Source: Halolactibacillus alkaliphilus (GTDB taxonomy: Bacteria; Bacillota; Bacilli; Bacillales; Amphibacillaceae). From it: a DNA stretch of 64,000 bases. Where the stretch lies: the NCBI RefSeq assembly GCF_900115465.1, contig NZ_FOWN01000010.1, forward strand, positions 1 through 64,000. Direction: 5' to 3'. The translations under genes were made by a program, and so were the position numbers. The notes under the pieces were generated by a model. The model saw nothing but the letters and a program-made list of their open reading frames with translations, searched no databases and was not told where the DNA came from. Shown piece after piece: positions 17,387 through 26,955 of the stretch (the first letter of the stretch is position 1; each line of letters begins with the position of its first letter).

Positions 17387-18041
17387 TTACTCGCTCCTTT
17401 TTACGTAATCTTTTCTGCCCCTCACGGCATAACGTGAGTAATGGGCACGCATCACAGTTTGGATTTCTTGCTTTACAATGATATCTCCCGAAAAAAATCA
17501 TGCGATGATGCGTATCACTCCACTCTTCTCTTGGAATTTTTTTCATCAATGTCTTTTCTACTTCAAGTGGTGAATCCTTCCACCGAGCAATACCTAAACG
17601 TTTAGACACGCGCTCAACATGGGTATCAACCGCAATAGCTGGTTCACCAAAAGCAACTGACATCACAACATTGGCTGTTTTTCTTCCAACCCCTGCGAGC
17701 GACTCTAACTCTTCATGTGTTTGAGGAACAACGCCATCAAAATCATCGAGTAGTTTCTGAGAAAGTTTTTGAATATTTTTTGCTTTATTACGATATAAGC
17801 CAATCGATTTTACATCTTGCTCTAACTCTTGAAGTGAGACGGCTAAATAATCTTCTGGTCTTTTATACTTTTCAAATAAATCTTTGGTCACTTTATTGAC
17901 TAATTGATCGGTGCACTGGGCTGATAATGCTACAGCGATGACTAATTCAAATGGATTTTCATGTTCTAGCTCACACCAAGCATCAGGATACATTTGGGCC
18001 ATAGTATCAAGTACAATACGGATATTCTTATTCGTTAACAC
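17373..18041 (-). CDS. nth: Endonuclease III, DNA glycosylase/AP lyase
   Basis: Removes oxidised pyrimidines and nicks the abasic site in base excision repair. It has 222 residues. The helix-hairpin-helix Leu-Ala-Gly-Val-Gly-Arg-Lys-Thr-Ala near residue 115 carries the catalytic Lys. The catalytic Asp is in Val-Asp-Thr-His-Val near 138. Four cysteines in the C-terminal Cys-x6-Cys-x2-Cys-x5-Cys pattern bind the 4Fe-4S cluster. The GTG start at 18041 has a GAGGGGG site. It sits 15 bases after dnaD, as in other bacilli. Confidence 0.95.
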   Translation of the reverse strand: MLTNKNIRIVLDTMAQMYPDAWCELEHENPFELVIAVALSAQCTDQLVNKVTKDLFEKYKRPEDYLAVSLQELEQDVKSIGLYRNKAKNIQKLSQKLLDDFDGVVPQTHEELESLAGVGRKTANVVMSVAFGEPAIAVDTHVERVSKRLGIARWKDSPLEVEKTLMKKIPREEWSDTHHRMIFFGRYHCKARNPNCDACPLLTLCREGQKRLRKKERVNGTS

Positions 18042-18056
18042 ATACTTCCCCCTCTC

Positions 18057-18743
18057 TTAGTCCTCTGCATCATCTAACCAATTATAATAAATAGCAGGAT
18101 CAACTTTTTCGCGAGGTGCTTTATCTGGCGCTGTTTGATGCTGATGATATTTCTTTCCTGCCTGCTTAGCTTGGTCAACAGATTTAACCCCTTTCTTCTG
18201 CCATTCTTGTAAGATGCGGTCAATGTATTTAAAGTTTAGTTTACTCAAAAGTACGGCTTCCCTTAAAGCTTGTTGGATAAGTGTCACATCATAGTGATCT
18301 TCATCTAGCCAAATATTGATGGTCTCTATTTCAATTGGTGATAACACACGGCCAAATTCACGTTCGAATTGTTTAAACACTTCAACACTCTGATCCGTCG
18401 GAGTCGTTCTTTTCGGCTCCTCTTTCGTGTATAGTGCATTGAAGATTAGCTCAAAAGAATAATATTCATCAACAATCCCTTCACCATTATTAATCTCTTC
18501 AATTGTCATTAAGTTTTTTTGCATCATTTGTCGTAAACTTCGACTGACGACTTGTTCATCAAAACTTGTATAACGAGCCATTTCTGACGGTGTAGGAAAC
18601 ATGATACCATCTGATTGAAACCGTAATAACTGCAAGATGACAATCAATTCTGTCTCATCTAGCCCCAGTTGACGGTAACGCATAATCAAACGTTTAGATA
18701 GTGTCATCTGATCACGCATAAATAATTCAAAATGGTTCTTCAT
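18057..18743 (-). CDS. dnaD: Replication restart/initiation protein DnaD
   Basis: Remodels DNA at oriC and restart sites and recruits helicase-loading proteins DnaB and DnaI. It has 228 residues, the expected length. The N-terminal winged-helix oligomerisation domain covers about 1-110. The C-terminal DnaD domain (about 125-200) contains Phe-Glu-Arg-Glu-Phe-Gly-Arg-x-Leu-Ser-Pro-Ile-Glu and the late Tyr-Ile-Asp-x-Ile-Leu-x-x-Trp motif. The frame runs 14 codons further up, but the ATG at 18743 has the GAGGTGATAG site and fits the family start. Confidence 0.92.
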   Translation of the reverse strand: MKNHFELFMRDQMTLSKRLIMRYRQLGLDETELIVILQLLRFQSDGIMFPTPSEMARYTSFDEQVVSRSLRQMMQKNLMTIEEINNGEGIVDEYYSFELIFNALYTKEEPKRTTPTDQSVEVFKQFEREFGRVLSPIEIETINIWLDEDHYDVTLIQQALREAVLLSKLNFKYIDRILQEWQKKGVKSVDQAKQAGKKYHQHQTAPDKAPREKVDPAIYYNWLDDAED

Positions 18744-18767
18744 TCTATCACCTCTTCTCCGATGTTG

Positions 18768-18793
18768 AAAACCCTCGGAAAACATCCGAGGGT
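18768..18793 (-). terminator. Rho-independent terminator after asnS
   Basis: CCCTCGGA / TCCGAGGG with a short loop and a following TTTT on the minus strand separates asnS from the dnaD-nth-ypoC transcript. Part of the dnaD transcript may arise by readthrough, since dnaD begins only about 25 bases later. Confidence 0.8.
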
Positions 18794-18808
18794 TGACTTT
18801 TTAAAATA

Positions 18809-20101
18809 TTATGGGTACAAACGGTTAAGTAAACGAGGAAACGGAATCGTCTCACGGACGTGTTCTACACCGCTAAACCAAGCAACCGTACGTTCTAAAC
18901 CTAAACCAAAACCGGCATGCGGCACAGAACCGTATTGACGCAGTTCTAAATACCATTGATAAGCATCACCCGATAAATTGTGCTCTTCATAACGTTGTTT
19001 CATTAAATCTAAATCATCAATCCGTTGAGAGCCACCAATAATTTCACCGTATCCTTCTGGTGCGATCAAATCTGCACACAAAACAACGTTTTCGTTATTT
19101 GGATCAGGTTTCATGTAAAATGCTTTTATATCTTTTGGATAGTGCGTAATAAAGACAGGCTTATCAAAACTTTCAGCAATGGCCGTTTCATGTGGTGCGC
19201 CAAAATCTTCTCCCCACGCAATATCGTCAAAGCCTTTTTCTTTTAATAAGTCAATCGCTTCATCATACGTAATTCTTGGGAACGGCGCTTGAATACTTTT
19301 CAGTTTCTCGACATCACGTTCTAATACACTTAATTCTAGACCACAGTTATTAACAACTGACTGAGCTAAAAAGCTCACATATTGCTCCTGCACTTCTAGA
19401 CTTTCTTCATGTTCCATGAACGCCATTTCCGGTTCAATCATCCAGAATTCAATCAAGTGGCGACGCGTTTTCGACTTTTCCGCACGGAAAGTAGGTCCAA
19501 ATGAAAATACTTTACCGAAAGCCATGGCAGCTGCCTCCATATATAACTGACCACTTTGAGACAGATAAGCTTCCTGATCAAAGTATTGTGTATGGAATAA
19601 TTCTGTTGTTCCTTCTGCTGCTGAGCCGGTTAATATTGGTGGGTCAATTTTTATGAAATCTTCTTTATTAAAGAATTCATATGAAGCACGAATGATTTCA
19701 TTACGTATTTTCATCACCGCATGTTGACGTTTTGATCTTAACCATAAGTGACGATGGTCCATTAAGAATTCTGTCCCATGTTCTTTCGGTGTAATAGGAA
19801 AATCTACGGCTTCATGAATCAGCTCGATATTTCTTACTTGTAATTCATAACCGAATGGTGAACGTGTATCTTCAACAACTATACCTGACACGTAGACAGA
19901 TGATTCTTGAGTTAAAGATTTGGCTAAATTAAATACCTCTTCAGATACTTCTGCCTTAACGACAACACCTTGAATAAACCCAGTACCATCGCGTAGTTGT
20001 AAAAAGGCGATTTTCCCACTTGAACGCTTATTGCTTAACCATGCGCCCATCGTTACTTCTTCATTGACATGTTGACTCACTTTACTAATTGTTGTTTTCA
20101 A
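18809..20101 (-). CDS. asnS: Asparaginyl-tRNA synthetase
   Basis: Charges tRNA-Asn with asparagine. The 430-residue length equals that of B. subtilis AsnS. The N-terminal OB-fold anticodon-binding domain (about 15-100) is followed by a class II catalytic domain with motif 2 Phe-Arg-Ala-Glu-Lys-Ser near 207 and motif 3 Gly-Leu-Gly-Leu-Glu-Arg near 408. The start is the TTG at 20101, eight bases after a GGAGGG ribosome site; the in-frame TTG at 20116 overlaps that site and is rejected. Together with aspB, 27 bases upstream, it forms the usual asparagine/aspartate-linked pair. No T-box leader is visible. Confidence 0.95.
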   Translation of the reverse strand: MKTTISKVSQHVNEEVTMGAWLSNKRSSGKIAFLQLRDGTGFIQGVVVKAEVSEEVFNLAKSLTQESSVYVSGIVVEDTRSPFGYELQVRNIELIHEAVDFPITPKEHGTEFLMDHRHLWLRSKRQHAVMKIRNEIIRASYEFFNKEDFIKIDPPILTGSAAEGTTELFHTQYFDQEAYLSQSGQLYMEAAAMAFGKVFSFGPTFRAEKSKTRRHLIEFWMIEPEMAFMEHEESLEVQEQYVSFLAQSVVNNCGLELSVLERDVEKLKSIQAPFPRITYDEAIDLLKEKGFDDIAWGEDFGAPHETAIAESFDKPVFITHYPKDIKAFYMKPDPNNENVVLCADLIAPEGYGEIIGGSQRIDDLDLMKQRYEEHNLSGDAYQWYLELRQYGSVPHAGFGLGLERTVAWFSGVEHVRETIPFPRLLNRLYP

Positions 20102-20128
20102 AAAACTTCCCTCCAAAACTGTTCTCTC

Positions 20129-21316
20129 TTATATTTTTGCATGGCGTTCAATAAAACGTGACATGCGCATAATCGCTTCTTGTAATTGTTCTTTTTTAAT
20201 CACATAAGATAACCGAATGTTTTCAGGTGCACCAAAACCGGTACCTGGAATTACCGCAACTTGTTCTTCTTCAAGTAATGCCGTTGAAAATTCATCTACA
20301 TCTTTAAATCCACACATATCCATTGCTTGTTTAACGTTAGGGAATAAATAAAACGCACCTTGAGGCTTGATACAGGTAACACCTGGTAGTTTTATTAATA
20401 AATCATACATGTAATTTAATCGTTCGTTAAACGACTCGACCATGGCGTGAATTTCTTCTTCGTCATGGTTATATGCAGCGAGTGCTGCATATTGGCTGAT
20501 CGTTGTTGGATTAGAGGTTGAATGGCTACACAAGTTAGTCATCGCTTTAATGATTGTCTTACGCCCAACTGCATACCCAATTCGCCAACCTGTCATTGCA
20601 TGAGATTTTGATACACCATTAATAATTACCGTTTGCTTTTTTAATTGCTCAGACAAAGAAGCGATCGACACATGAGGTGTATCCGTGTAAATCAATTTTT
20701 CATAGATTTCATCCGACACAATAATTATATTATGTTTAATACAGACTTCACCCAATGCTAGTAATTCCTCTTCTGTGTACATCATGCCCGTTGGATTACT
20801 TGGTGAATTAATAATTACCGCCCGTGTTTTTTCTGTGATAGTTGCTTCAAGTTGATCTTTCGTCAATTTATATTGATTTTCTTGTTCACCTGTCACAAAT
20901 ACAGGGACACCTTCGGCTAACTTAATTTGCTCTGGGTAACTCACCCAATAAGGTGTCGGGACGATTACTTCATCCCCTGGATTCAACAGGACTTGAAACA
21001 ATGAATATAATGCATGTTTAGCCCCCGTTGTAACAACCACCTGATCTGCCCCATAATCAATGCCTTGGTCTTTTAATAATTTACGAGCGATGGCTTCCCT
21101 AAGAGGCAAGATGCCACTTGAAGGGGTATAGCGTGTAAGACCTTCATACATCGCCTTTTTGGCTTCATCAACAATATATGTAGGTGTATTAAAGTCAGGT
21201 TCCCCTGCCCCTAAGCCAATCACATTATGCCCACTATCTTTCAGCGCTTTAGCTTTGGCAGTAATCGCTAAAGTGGTTGAAGGTGTTAATGTTTGCACCC
21301 TTTTTGCTAATTGCAT
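20129..21316 (-). CDS. aspB: Aspartate aminotransferase, class I PLP enzyme
   Basis: Interconverts aspartate/2-oxoglutarate and oxaloacetate/glutamate. It has 395 residues, close to B. subtilis AspB. Visible motifs are Gly-Ala-Gly-Glu-Pro-Asp-Phe near residue 37, Asn-Ser-Pro-Ser-Asn-Pro-Thr-Gly near 170, the PLP-binding Lys in Gly-Val-Ser-Lys-Ser-His-Ala-Met-Thr-Gly near 235, and an Arg for the substrate carboxylate near the C-terminus (Ile-Arg-Leu-Ser-Tyr). It lies between ypmB and asnS on one strand with short gaps. Confidence 0.93.
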   Translation of the reverse strand: MQLAKRVQTLTPSTTLAITAKAKALKDSGHNVIGLGAGEPDFNTPTYIVDEAKKAMYEGLTRYTPSSGILPLREAIARKLLKDQGIDYGADQVVVTTGAKHALYSLFQVLLNPGDEVIVPTPYWVSYPEQIKLAEGVPVFVTGEQENQYKLTKDQLEATITEKTRAVIINSPSNPTGMMYTEEELLALGEVCIKHNIIIVSDEIYEKLIYTDTPHVSIASLSEQLKKQTVIINGVSKSHAMTGWRIGYAVGRKTIIKAMTNLCSHSTSNPTTISQYAALAAYNHDEEEIHAMVESFNERLNYMYDLLIKLPGVTCIKPQGAFYLFPNVKQAMDMCGFKDVDEFSTALLEEEQVAVIPGTGFGAPENIRLSYVIKKEQLQEAIMRMSRFIERHAKI

Positions 21317-21330
21317 AATATCACCTTTCT

Positions 21331-21858
21331 CTATTCAAGATTATTTTTTAGTGTCAGTCCACTCTCATATGTACCATCTGCTAAATTGTAATAATCATAA
21401 CGCAGAGCACCTCGTGTATCTTTAGAGATGATTTCTACGATCGGCGTTGATCCTCTTAACCCTACATTTACATGCCTAATACTTACATTTTCACGTGATG
21501 ATTTAAAACTTGAGACAATCTGTTCAACAGGTTGGGCACGCTCTATTCGATGACTAATAACTGGCGCTTCTTCATCTATTTGATCAACAAAATAGTAGAC
21601 AGAGTCTTCTTGTTGTTTCGTATAGACGACATGGTAATAGCTATCCCCATGAAAACGTGTGATCGCTTCAATATCAGTTTCGATGATATCTTCACTTAAA
21701 CGCGAGCGCGTATCATTTATACCTATATCTCGGTTATCTCTTACGACACTATATAAGTAAGTGCTGTAACTGAGAAAGAATAGCACTATCAGCACGAGGC
21801 ATAGCCCAACAATTTTAACTAGATTAAGTTCGATAGATTGTGAAGATTGCTGTTTCAT
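21331..21858 (-). CDS. ypmB: YpmB-family membrane-anchored protein
   Basis: A 175-residue protein with one N-terminal membrane segment (about residues 15-38) and an extracytoplasmic PepSY-like/DUF5590 domain. Its function is unknown. The best start is the ATG at 21858, preceded by GAGG at the right distance; two more in-frame ATGs lie just upstream (21864, 21870). Its 5' end overlaps the 3' end of ypmA. It belongs to the ypmA-ypmB-aspB-asnS series. Confidence 0.8.
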   Translation of the reverse strand: MKQQSSQSIELNLVKIVGLCLVLIVLFFLSYSTYLYSVVRDNRDIGINDTRSRLSEDIIETDIEAITRFHGDSYYHVVYTKQQEDSVYYFVDQIDEEAPVISHRIERAQPVEQIVSSFKSSRENVSIRHVNVGLRGSTPIVEIISKDTRGALRYDYYNLADGTYESGLTLKNNLE

Positions 21859-21997
21859 CGTCATCCTCATCTAAACTAAGCCCAAACATTAAATCATCAT
21901 CTTTTAATGTACGGTTAAGGCTGTCTACAATTTTATATAACTCAGGGTTATTTTGTAATTTCACAGTTGATAATGTTTCAATTTTTTCGTGACGCAT
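21824..21997 (-). CDS. ypmA: YpmA-family (DUF4264) small protein
   Basis: A 57-residue protein of unknown function, easily missed because of its size. It opens Met-Arg-His-Glu-Lys-Ile-Glu-Thr-Leu-Ser, has the central Leu-Tyr-Lys-Ile-Val-Asp-Ser-Leu-Asn-Arg-Thr-Leu-Lys and Leu-Met-Phe-Gly-Leu motifs, and ends Phe-Thr-Ile-Tyr-Arg-Thr. These match B. subtilis YpmA nearly residue for residue. The TAA stop lies inside ypmB, giving a 35-base overlap, so the two are translationally coupled. The order matches B. subtilis. Confidence 0.9.
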   Translation of the reverse strand: MRHEKIETLSTVKLQNNPELYKIVDSLNRTLKDDDLMFGLSLDEDDDETAIFTIYRT

Positions 21998-22127
21998 AGA
22001 ATCCCAACCTTTTTATTTTTTTGTCATTCGTAAAATATAACCAACCTTGTTTCATTATAGCAGGTTTTACTGATAAAAATCATATGAAACCGCGGTTTTT
22101 CTTATTTTTTAAATGAATCAAACGTTT

Positions 22128-24785
22128 TTATGGTTCTGTTGATTCTGTTTGTAAAAATTGTTGTGCGATATCAATAATCTCAGATGTTCGTCTATGATAG
22201 ATAGGTAGTTCAGGTAATGATTGGATAAATATACGGCCATACTCTTTAGTTACAAGACGGTCATCAGTAACCACAACAATGCCTGTATCACTAGCGGAAC
22301 GAATTAAGCGACCAAATCCTTGTTTAAAACGTAAAACAGCATCCGGTAAAGAATACGCATAAAAGCCTGACTGACCTTGGCTTTCCAAACGCTTCAATTT
22401 TGCTTTTACAACAGGCTGACTCGGCGATTGAAAAGGCAAGCGTGCAATGATCACACACTTTAAATCATCGCCTGGGATATCTAATCCTTCCCAAAAAGCA
22501 TGCGTACCTAATAGAATAGCTTGATCAGTATGTTGGAAATGTTTTTTTAATTTTTCGTGACTTCCACTTGAAATACCTTGAGCGATCAAGACATAATCAT
22601 CCTGAAAAAGTTCTTGTAGGAGATGATATGTTTCTTTTAACATTTGATAAGAATTAAATAAAATCAACATCCGGCCCTTGGTAATTTCAGCAAGACTAAA
22701 AACCAGTTCGCTAATCGCTTCCACATAGGGCAAGACATCTGTCTGATCAATTCGAGGAAAATCATTTGGTACTAAAACACGCACATGGTCTTCTGTTGGG
22801 TACTGGGCAGGAAAGCGGTAAGTTTGAATAGCGTGCGATGTACCTAACTGCTCTTTTATATAATCAAAGCGATGATTAACTGTTAAAGTCGCGCTTGTTA
22901 AAACCAGTGCACGTGATGCATTTAAGTAATACGTATCGACACATTTTGAAATATCAACAGGCTTTTTAAAAAACGCTATAGGACGCTGTTGATGGTTAAA
23001 GTCTATCTCAACCCAATGCACCTCATGATCCGTTACTTGATAGAAAAACTGATCATACGGCGTTAGGAAATCTGAAATTAATGGGGTTAAATCATCGCGA
23101 ATAAGTGGATGACTTGTCTCATTCACTTCAAGTAAAAGCCCTTTTAGTAAGACTTTAAATCGTTCATACATTAACTGCATATCAAAGAATAACTGGCTTG
23201 ATGTATCAAGAATTAATACCTTTTTCATCGTTTGTCTGTTCGTCTCTCTTTGGACAAGATGGCTCACATAATCCGTAAACAACTGATAATCATACTTAAT
23301 GTCTTCTAATGTTTCCTTGACAGATTCCGTTAAATGATTAAAGGTCTTTAAGCGATGGATTAATTGATTGAGCAGAGGGTGAATGGCTTCTGTTAAAAAC
23401 ATCAATCCTTCTTCTTTCTCAATAACTTCAGGTAAATGATGCCCTTCATCAATAATTAAATGCCCTATATCTGTTGATTGTTGTACCAACATTTGATGTA
23501 GTAGTGCATGATTTACCACGACCAAGTCTGCTTGTTCCACTCGCGCACGTTTATGTTCGTAATAACTAAAGGCGTGGTTCTCTGATGCATCAAACCGATG
23601 AGAAAATTGATTAAACAACTGATAACCGCTTTTAGGTAATTGAATTTCATCAATATCTCCTGTCACTGTTTTAGTTAGCCAAATCAATACAATCGCTTTA
23701 GTTAAAGTAAAGTCATAATGGTCATTGTCAGTTTTGACAATCCACTCACTAAATCTCTTCAAACTAATATATTGATTCTTGCCTTTAAGGACTTCCACAC
23801 GAACATCAAAAGGTAATAGATTGTTTAAACGCGGGACTTCTTCGTGAAGCAATTGTTTTTGTAGTTGCTTTAAGTACGTACTGATCCATACTTTGTCCCC
23901 TGTTTTTCTAGCAAAATAAGCAGCCGGTAATAGATAAGCTAAAGTTTTCCCCAATCCTGTGCCAGCTTCAATAAACGTATGCGTCCGACTCGTAAATGCA
24001 TGATAAATCGCTTCACTCATAGCTTTTTGTCCAAGTCTTAGCCGATGAGTTGTTTTATCTTCAAGCCCCTCAAGCAATGCACCAAATGAGCCAACGGAGG
24101 TCTCTCTCGTTTCTTTTACAACAGGAGGAACGCGTTTGATCGCAAGGCCATAATGGTAATCAAACCCTTCATCTTCTCCCTTTTCTTTGTACTGATGTAT
24201 CCACGTCTGAATAAGTGGTGCCAAATCACTTTTTAATTTCTCAGCAAGTGGGAGAAGTTTTTTTAGTGTTGTCTTTGGTAGCCCCTGGAGTTGTTTTAAT
24301 AAATAGCCTAAGACTTCAGCTGTGACAGAAGCATCTGATAAGGCGCGATGCGGATTATCATGTCCAAGCGATAAAAAATGTGCTAACTGATTTAATTTAA
24401 AACCCGGAGACTCAGGTAATATCATGCGACTTAATTCGACGGTATCCAAAGTAGGAACTCCAAGAGGTTGCAACCCAATACGTTCAAATTCTTGATTTAA
24501 AAAACCTAAATCAAACGGGACGTTATGCGCAACAAAATAACTATCCTTAAATAAACCATGTATCTCACTAGCGACTTCTGTAAAGGTAGGTTGGTCCATC
24601 ACCATTGCATTATTTATACCAGTTAAGTGCTCAATAAAACGCGGAATGTGTTTATTTGGATTGATCAACGTTTGATATGTGCGAATAATTTCTTGATTGC
24701 GATAGATGACGACCCCAATCTCAATAATACGATCGCTTTTTTGATTTCCTGTTGTTTCTAAATCGACAACCGCAAATGTCGTCAT
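22128..24785 (-). CDS. dinG: DinG-type 3'-5' exonuclease fused to an XPD-like helicase domain
   Basis: An 885-residue fusion. The N-terminal DEDDh exonuclease (about 1-175) keeps its acids: Asp-Leu-Glu-Thr-Thr-Gly, His-Asn-Val-Pro-Phe-Asp and His-Arg-Ala-Leu-Ser-Asp. The helicase part has Walker A Gly-Thr-Gly-Leu-Gly-Lys-Thr near 275, the Asp-Glu-Gly-His box near 445 and a C-terminal motif VI with Gln-Gly-Phe-Gly-Arg-Leu-Ile-Arg. The four cysteines of the iron-sulfur helicase type are not evident between the motor motifs, as in other Firmicute DinG proteins, which may act mainly as nucleases. Likely role: DNA repair. Confidence 0.93.
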   Translation of the reverse strand: MTTFAVVDLETTGNQKSDRIIEIGVVIYRNQEIIRTYQTLINPNKHIPRFIEHLTGINNAMVMDQPTFTEVASEIHGLFKDSYFVAHNVPFDLGFLNQEFERIGLQPLGVPTLDTVELSRMILPESPGFKLNQLAHFLSLGHDNPHRALSDASVTAEVLGYLLKQLQGLPKTTLKKLLPLAEKLKSDLAPLIQTWIHQYKEKGEDEGFDYHYGLAIKRVPPVVKETRETSVGSFGALLEGLEDKTTHRLRLGQKAMSEAIYHAFTSRTHTFIEAGTGLGKTLAYLLPAAYFARKTGDKVWISTYLKQLQKQLLHEEVPRLNNLLPFDVRVEVLKGKNQYISLKRFSEWIVKTDNDHYDFTLTKAIVLIWLTKTVTGDIDEIQLPKSGYQLFNQFSHRFDASENHAFSYYEHKRARVEQADLVVVNHALLHQMLVQQSTDIGHLIIDEGHHLPEVIEKEEGLMFLTEAIHPLLNQLIHRLKTFNHLTESVKETLEDIKYDYQLFTDYVSHLVQRETNRQTMKKVLILDTSSQLFFDMQLMYERFKVLLKGLLLEVNETSHPLIRDDLTPLISDFLTPYDQFFYQVTDHEVHWVEIDFNHQQRPIAFFKKPVDISKCVDTYYLNASRALVLTSATLTVNHRFDYIKEQLGTSHAIQTYRFPAQYPTEDHVRVLVPNDFPRIDQTDVLPYVEAISELVFSLAEITKGRMLILFNSYQMLKETYHLLQELFQDDYVLIAQGISSGSHEKLKKHFQHTDQAILLGTHAFWEGLDIPGDDLKCVIIARLPFQSPSQPVVKAKLKRLESQGQSGFYAYSLPDAVLRFKQGFGRLIRSASDTGIVVVTDDRLVTKEYGRIFIQSLPELPIYHRRTSEIIDIAQQFLQTESTEP

Positions 24786-24819
24786 CCTATATCACCCCCA
24801 ATTAAAGTATCGTCTTCTA

Positions 24820-25209
24820 TCATGACGTATATAGTGTCACCGGTGGTTCTTGATCTAACATATCCGTGATCACATTATCTTCATTCAGCAGAGCCACTTT
24901 AGGTTTAAAGTTGGGCAATTCCTCATCTGTAACCAGCGCATAACTTACAATAATAACGATATCATCCGGTTGCACGAGTCGACTCGCCGCACCATTTAAA
25001 CAAATCATCCCACTATTTCTTTTCCCTGGAATCACATACGTTTCAAGTCGTGCACCGTTATTATTATTAACAATTTGAACTTTCTCATGAGGGAGTAAAT
25101 CAATCGCCTCCATGAGCGCTTGATCAATCGTAATACTCCCTACATAATTTAAATTCGCTTCGGTAACACGTGCCCGGTGGAGCTTCCCTTTCATCAATGT
25201 ACGTAACAT
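24820..25209 (-). CDS. panD: Aspartate 1-decarboxylase
   Basis: Makes beta-alanine for pantothenate from aspartate using a pyruvoyl group produced by self-cleavage. The cleavage site Gly24-Ser25 is visible in Tyr-Val-Gly-Ser-Ile-Thr-Ile-Asp. The active-site Arg of Gly-Ala-Arg-Leu-Glu-Thr-Tyr and the Asn-Gly-Ala-Ala motif near residue 72 are also present. At 129 residues the length is normal. It is the last gene of panB-panC-panD, 49 bases after panC. Confidence 0.95.
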   Translation of the reverse strand: MLRTLMKGKLHRARVTEANLNYVGSITIDQALMEAIDLLPHEKVQIVNNNNGARLETYVIPGKRNSGMICLNGAASRLVQPDDIVIIVSYALVTDEELPNFKPKVALLNEDNVITDMLDQEPPVTLYTS

Positions 25210-25258
25210 AAGCTATTAATCCCTTCTTCTGTTTCACTTTTTGTTTAAAGAACAGCCA

Positions 25259-26113
25259 TTATTCCTCATTACACGTCATGATTATATTATCAATTAAACG
25301 TGCCTTAGAAAAATTCACCGCACATGCAACAATAAGCGTCCCCTTTAATTCACTGACTTCTTCAAGTTCAGGATAACTCAAGATTTCGATATAATCAATC
25401 GTACCCGTTGTCTCTACTTCGATTTTCGTTTCCACTAACTGCATGACTTCTTGCTTTGTTTTAATACCTTGTTTCATCTGTTGTACCGCTTCTTTAAGCG
25501 CACAGTAAATCGTTGGCGCCATCGTTCGTTCCTCGGGAGTTAAATTCACATTTCGACTGCTTTTTGCTAGACCATCCGCTTCTCTTACCGTTTCAATCCG
25601 TCGTAATATCGTATCAAAATGAAGGTCTTGAATTAATAAATCAACAACAGCAACTTGTTGTGCATCTTTTAAGCCAAAATAAACACGCGTTGGCTCAGTG
25701 ATATGAAATAGCTTTGAAAGAACAGTTAAGACACCACTGAAGTGACCAGGACGGGTTCGATCACAAAGCACACCGATGCGTTTTTGCAAGGTCATTGTAA
25801 TGCCCATCGCTTGTGGATATATTTCAGATACTGGTGGCATGAAAAGCACATCAACACCTATATTTTTACATACAGTCACATCGTGTGTTTCATCACGCGG
25901 ATATACATCTAAATCTTTCGTGTCATTAAACTGTAATGGATTGACAAATACACATACGACGACACAGTCATTTTCCTCTTTTGCATGCGTCATCAATGAT
26001 ACGTGGCCCTCATGTAAATACCCCATCGTTGGAACGAAACCTATTGTCTTTTCATTTTTTTTAGCCGTTTTAACAAAACAGCGCATATCTTCAACTGTTC
26101 TAATAATCTGCAC
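25259..26113 (-). CDS. panC: Pantothenate synthetase
   Basis: Joins pantoate and beta-alanine with ATP. The nucleotide motif Pro-Thr-Met-Gly-Tyr-Leu-His-Glu-Gly-His near residue 32 is the HIGH-like site. Further motifs are Phe-Val-Asn-Pro-Leu-Gln-Phe, Gly-Leu-Lys-Asp-Ala-Gln-Gln and the KMSKS-like Leu-Ala-Lys-Ser-Ser-Arg-Asn. The GTG at 26113, directly after the panB stop and seven bases from a GGGGGT site, is preferred (284 residues). An ATG at 26128 is in frame and would overlap panB, but it has no ribosome site. Confidence 0.92.
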   Translation of the reverse strand: MQIIRTVEDMRCFVKTAKKNEKTIGFVPTMGYLHEGHVSLMTHAKEENDCVVVCVFVNPLQFNDTKDLDVYPRDETHDVTVCKNIGVDVLFMPPVSEIYPQAMGITMTLQKRIGVLCDRTRPGHFSGVLTVLSKLFHITEPTRVYFGLKDAQQVAVVDLLIQDLHFDTILRRIETVREADGLAKSSRNVNLTPEERTMAPTIYCALKEAVQQMKQGIKTKQEVMQLVETKIEVETTGTIDYIEILSYPELEEVSELKGTLIVACAVNFSKARLIDNIIMTCNEE

Positions 26114-26114
26114 G

Positions 26115-26945
26115 TCACTCACCCCCATCAAGAGTAACATCTGGATCTAATTGATAGGTGTGCATAGCCGTTGGAAACTTACTTTCCTTCACATCGTTAA
26201 CGAACGCATGTAGCGCTTTTGTCGTGATGTCGTTTAAGTCAGCATAAGGTTGAACAAATTTAGCTAAGCGTTCCGTCCCGTATTGTAACAGATCGTGATA
26301 CACCAGCACTTGGCCATCACAGCTTGGACTTGCCCCAATACCAATTGTCGGAATCGTCAATCGTGATGTGATCAATTTTGCGAGTGGCTCTGGTATGCCT
26401 TCTAAAACACACATCACCGACCCGCTTTTTTCTATTGCCATGGCTTCTTCAATTAAGCGATGAGCTGAAGCATGATCTTTACCTTGTACTTTAAATCCTC
26501 CCATAATATTTACCGACTGAGGCGTTAAGCCTAAATGACTGACCACAGGTATTCCTGCAGCGGTTAGTCGTTCTGTGAGCTCTAATACTTGTGCTGAAGC
26601 ACCCTCAACCTTCAATGCTTGAGCGCCTGTTTCTTGAAACAGGCGTCGTGCGTTGTGAAGACTTTCTTCTAAAGAAATATGGTAGCTCATAAAAGGCATA
26701 TCGACAATCACAAATGTTTGCTTGGCTCCTCGACGGACCGCTTTTGCATGATGCAGCATATCAGCGACGGTCACATCAGTCGTTGATTCATACCCTAGCA
26801 TAACCATACCTAAAGAATCACCAACCAAAATTAATTCAGCACCTGATTTTTCAACCGCTTTTGCTGATGGATAGTCATAAGCAGTGATCATAACCATTTT
26901 TTCATTCGCTTGTTTCATTCGATAAAAATCAAGAATTGTTTTCAT
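26115..26945 (-). CDS. panB: 3-methyl-2-oxobutanoate hydroxymethyltransferase
   Basis: First committed step of pantothenate synthesis: transfers a hydroxymethyl group from methylenetetrahydrofolate to ketoisovalerate. The 276-residue barrel shows Thr-Ala-Tyr-Asp-Tyr-Pro-Ser-Ala near residue 22, Gly-Asp-Ser-Leu-Gly-Met near 43 with a metal-ligand Asp, His-Leu-Gly-Leu-Thr-Pro-Gln near 137 and Ile-Gly-Ile-Gly-Ala-Ser near 196. It heads panB-panC-panD and follows birA by 10 bases, as in B. subtilis. Confidence 0.95.
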   Translation of the reverse strand: MKTILDFYRMKQANEKMVMITAYDYPSAKAVEKSGAELILVGDSLGMVMLGYESTTDVTVADMLHHAKAVRRGAKQTFVIVDMPFMSYHISLEESLHNARRLFQETGAQALKVEGASAQVLELTERLTAAGIPVVSHLGLTPQSVNIMGGFKVQGKDHASAHRLIEEAMAIEKSGSVMCVLEGIPEPLAKLITSRLTIPTIGIGASPSCDGQVLVYHDLLQYGTERLAKFVQPYADLNDITTKALHAFVNDVKESKFPTAMHTYQLDPDVTLDGGE

Positions 26946-26955
26946 TAGAACCTCC

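Noticed and set aside
20102-20128. T-box leader for asnS
   Set aside because: Only 27 bases separate aspB and asnS, too short for a T-box, and none is visible before ypmA.
22084-22100. AAACCGCGGTTT as a dinG terminator
   Set aside because: A self-complementary six-base stem leaves no loop, and the minus strand has no adjacent T-run.
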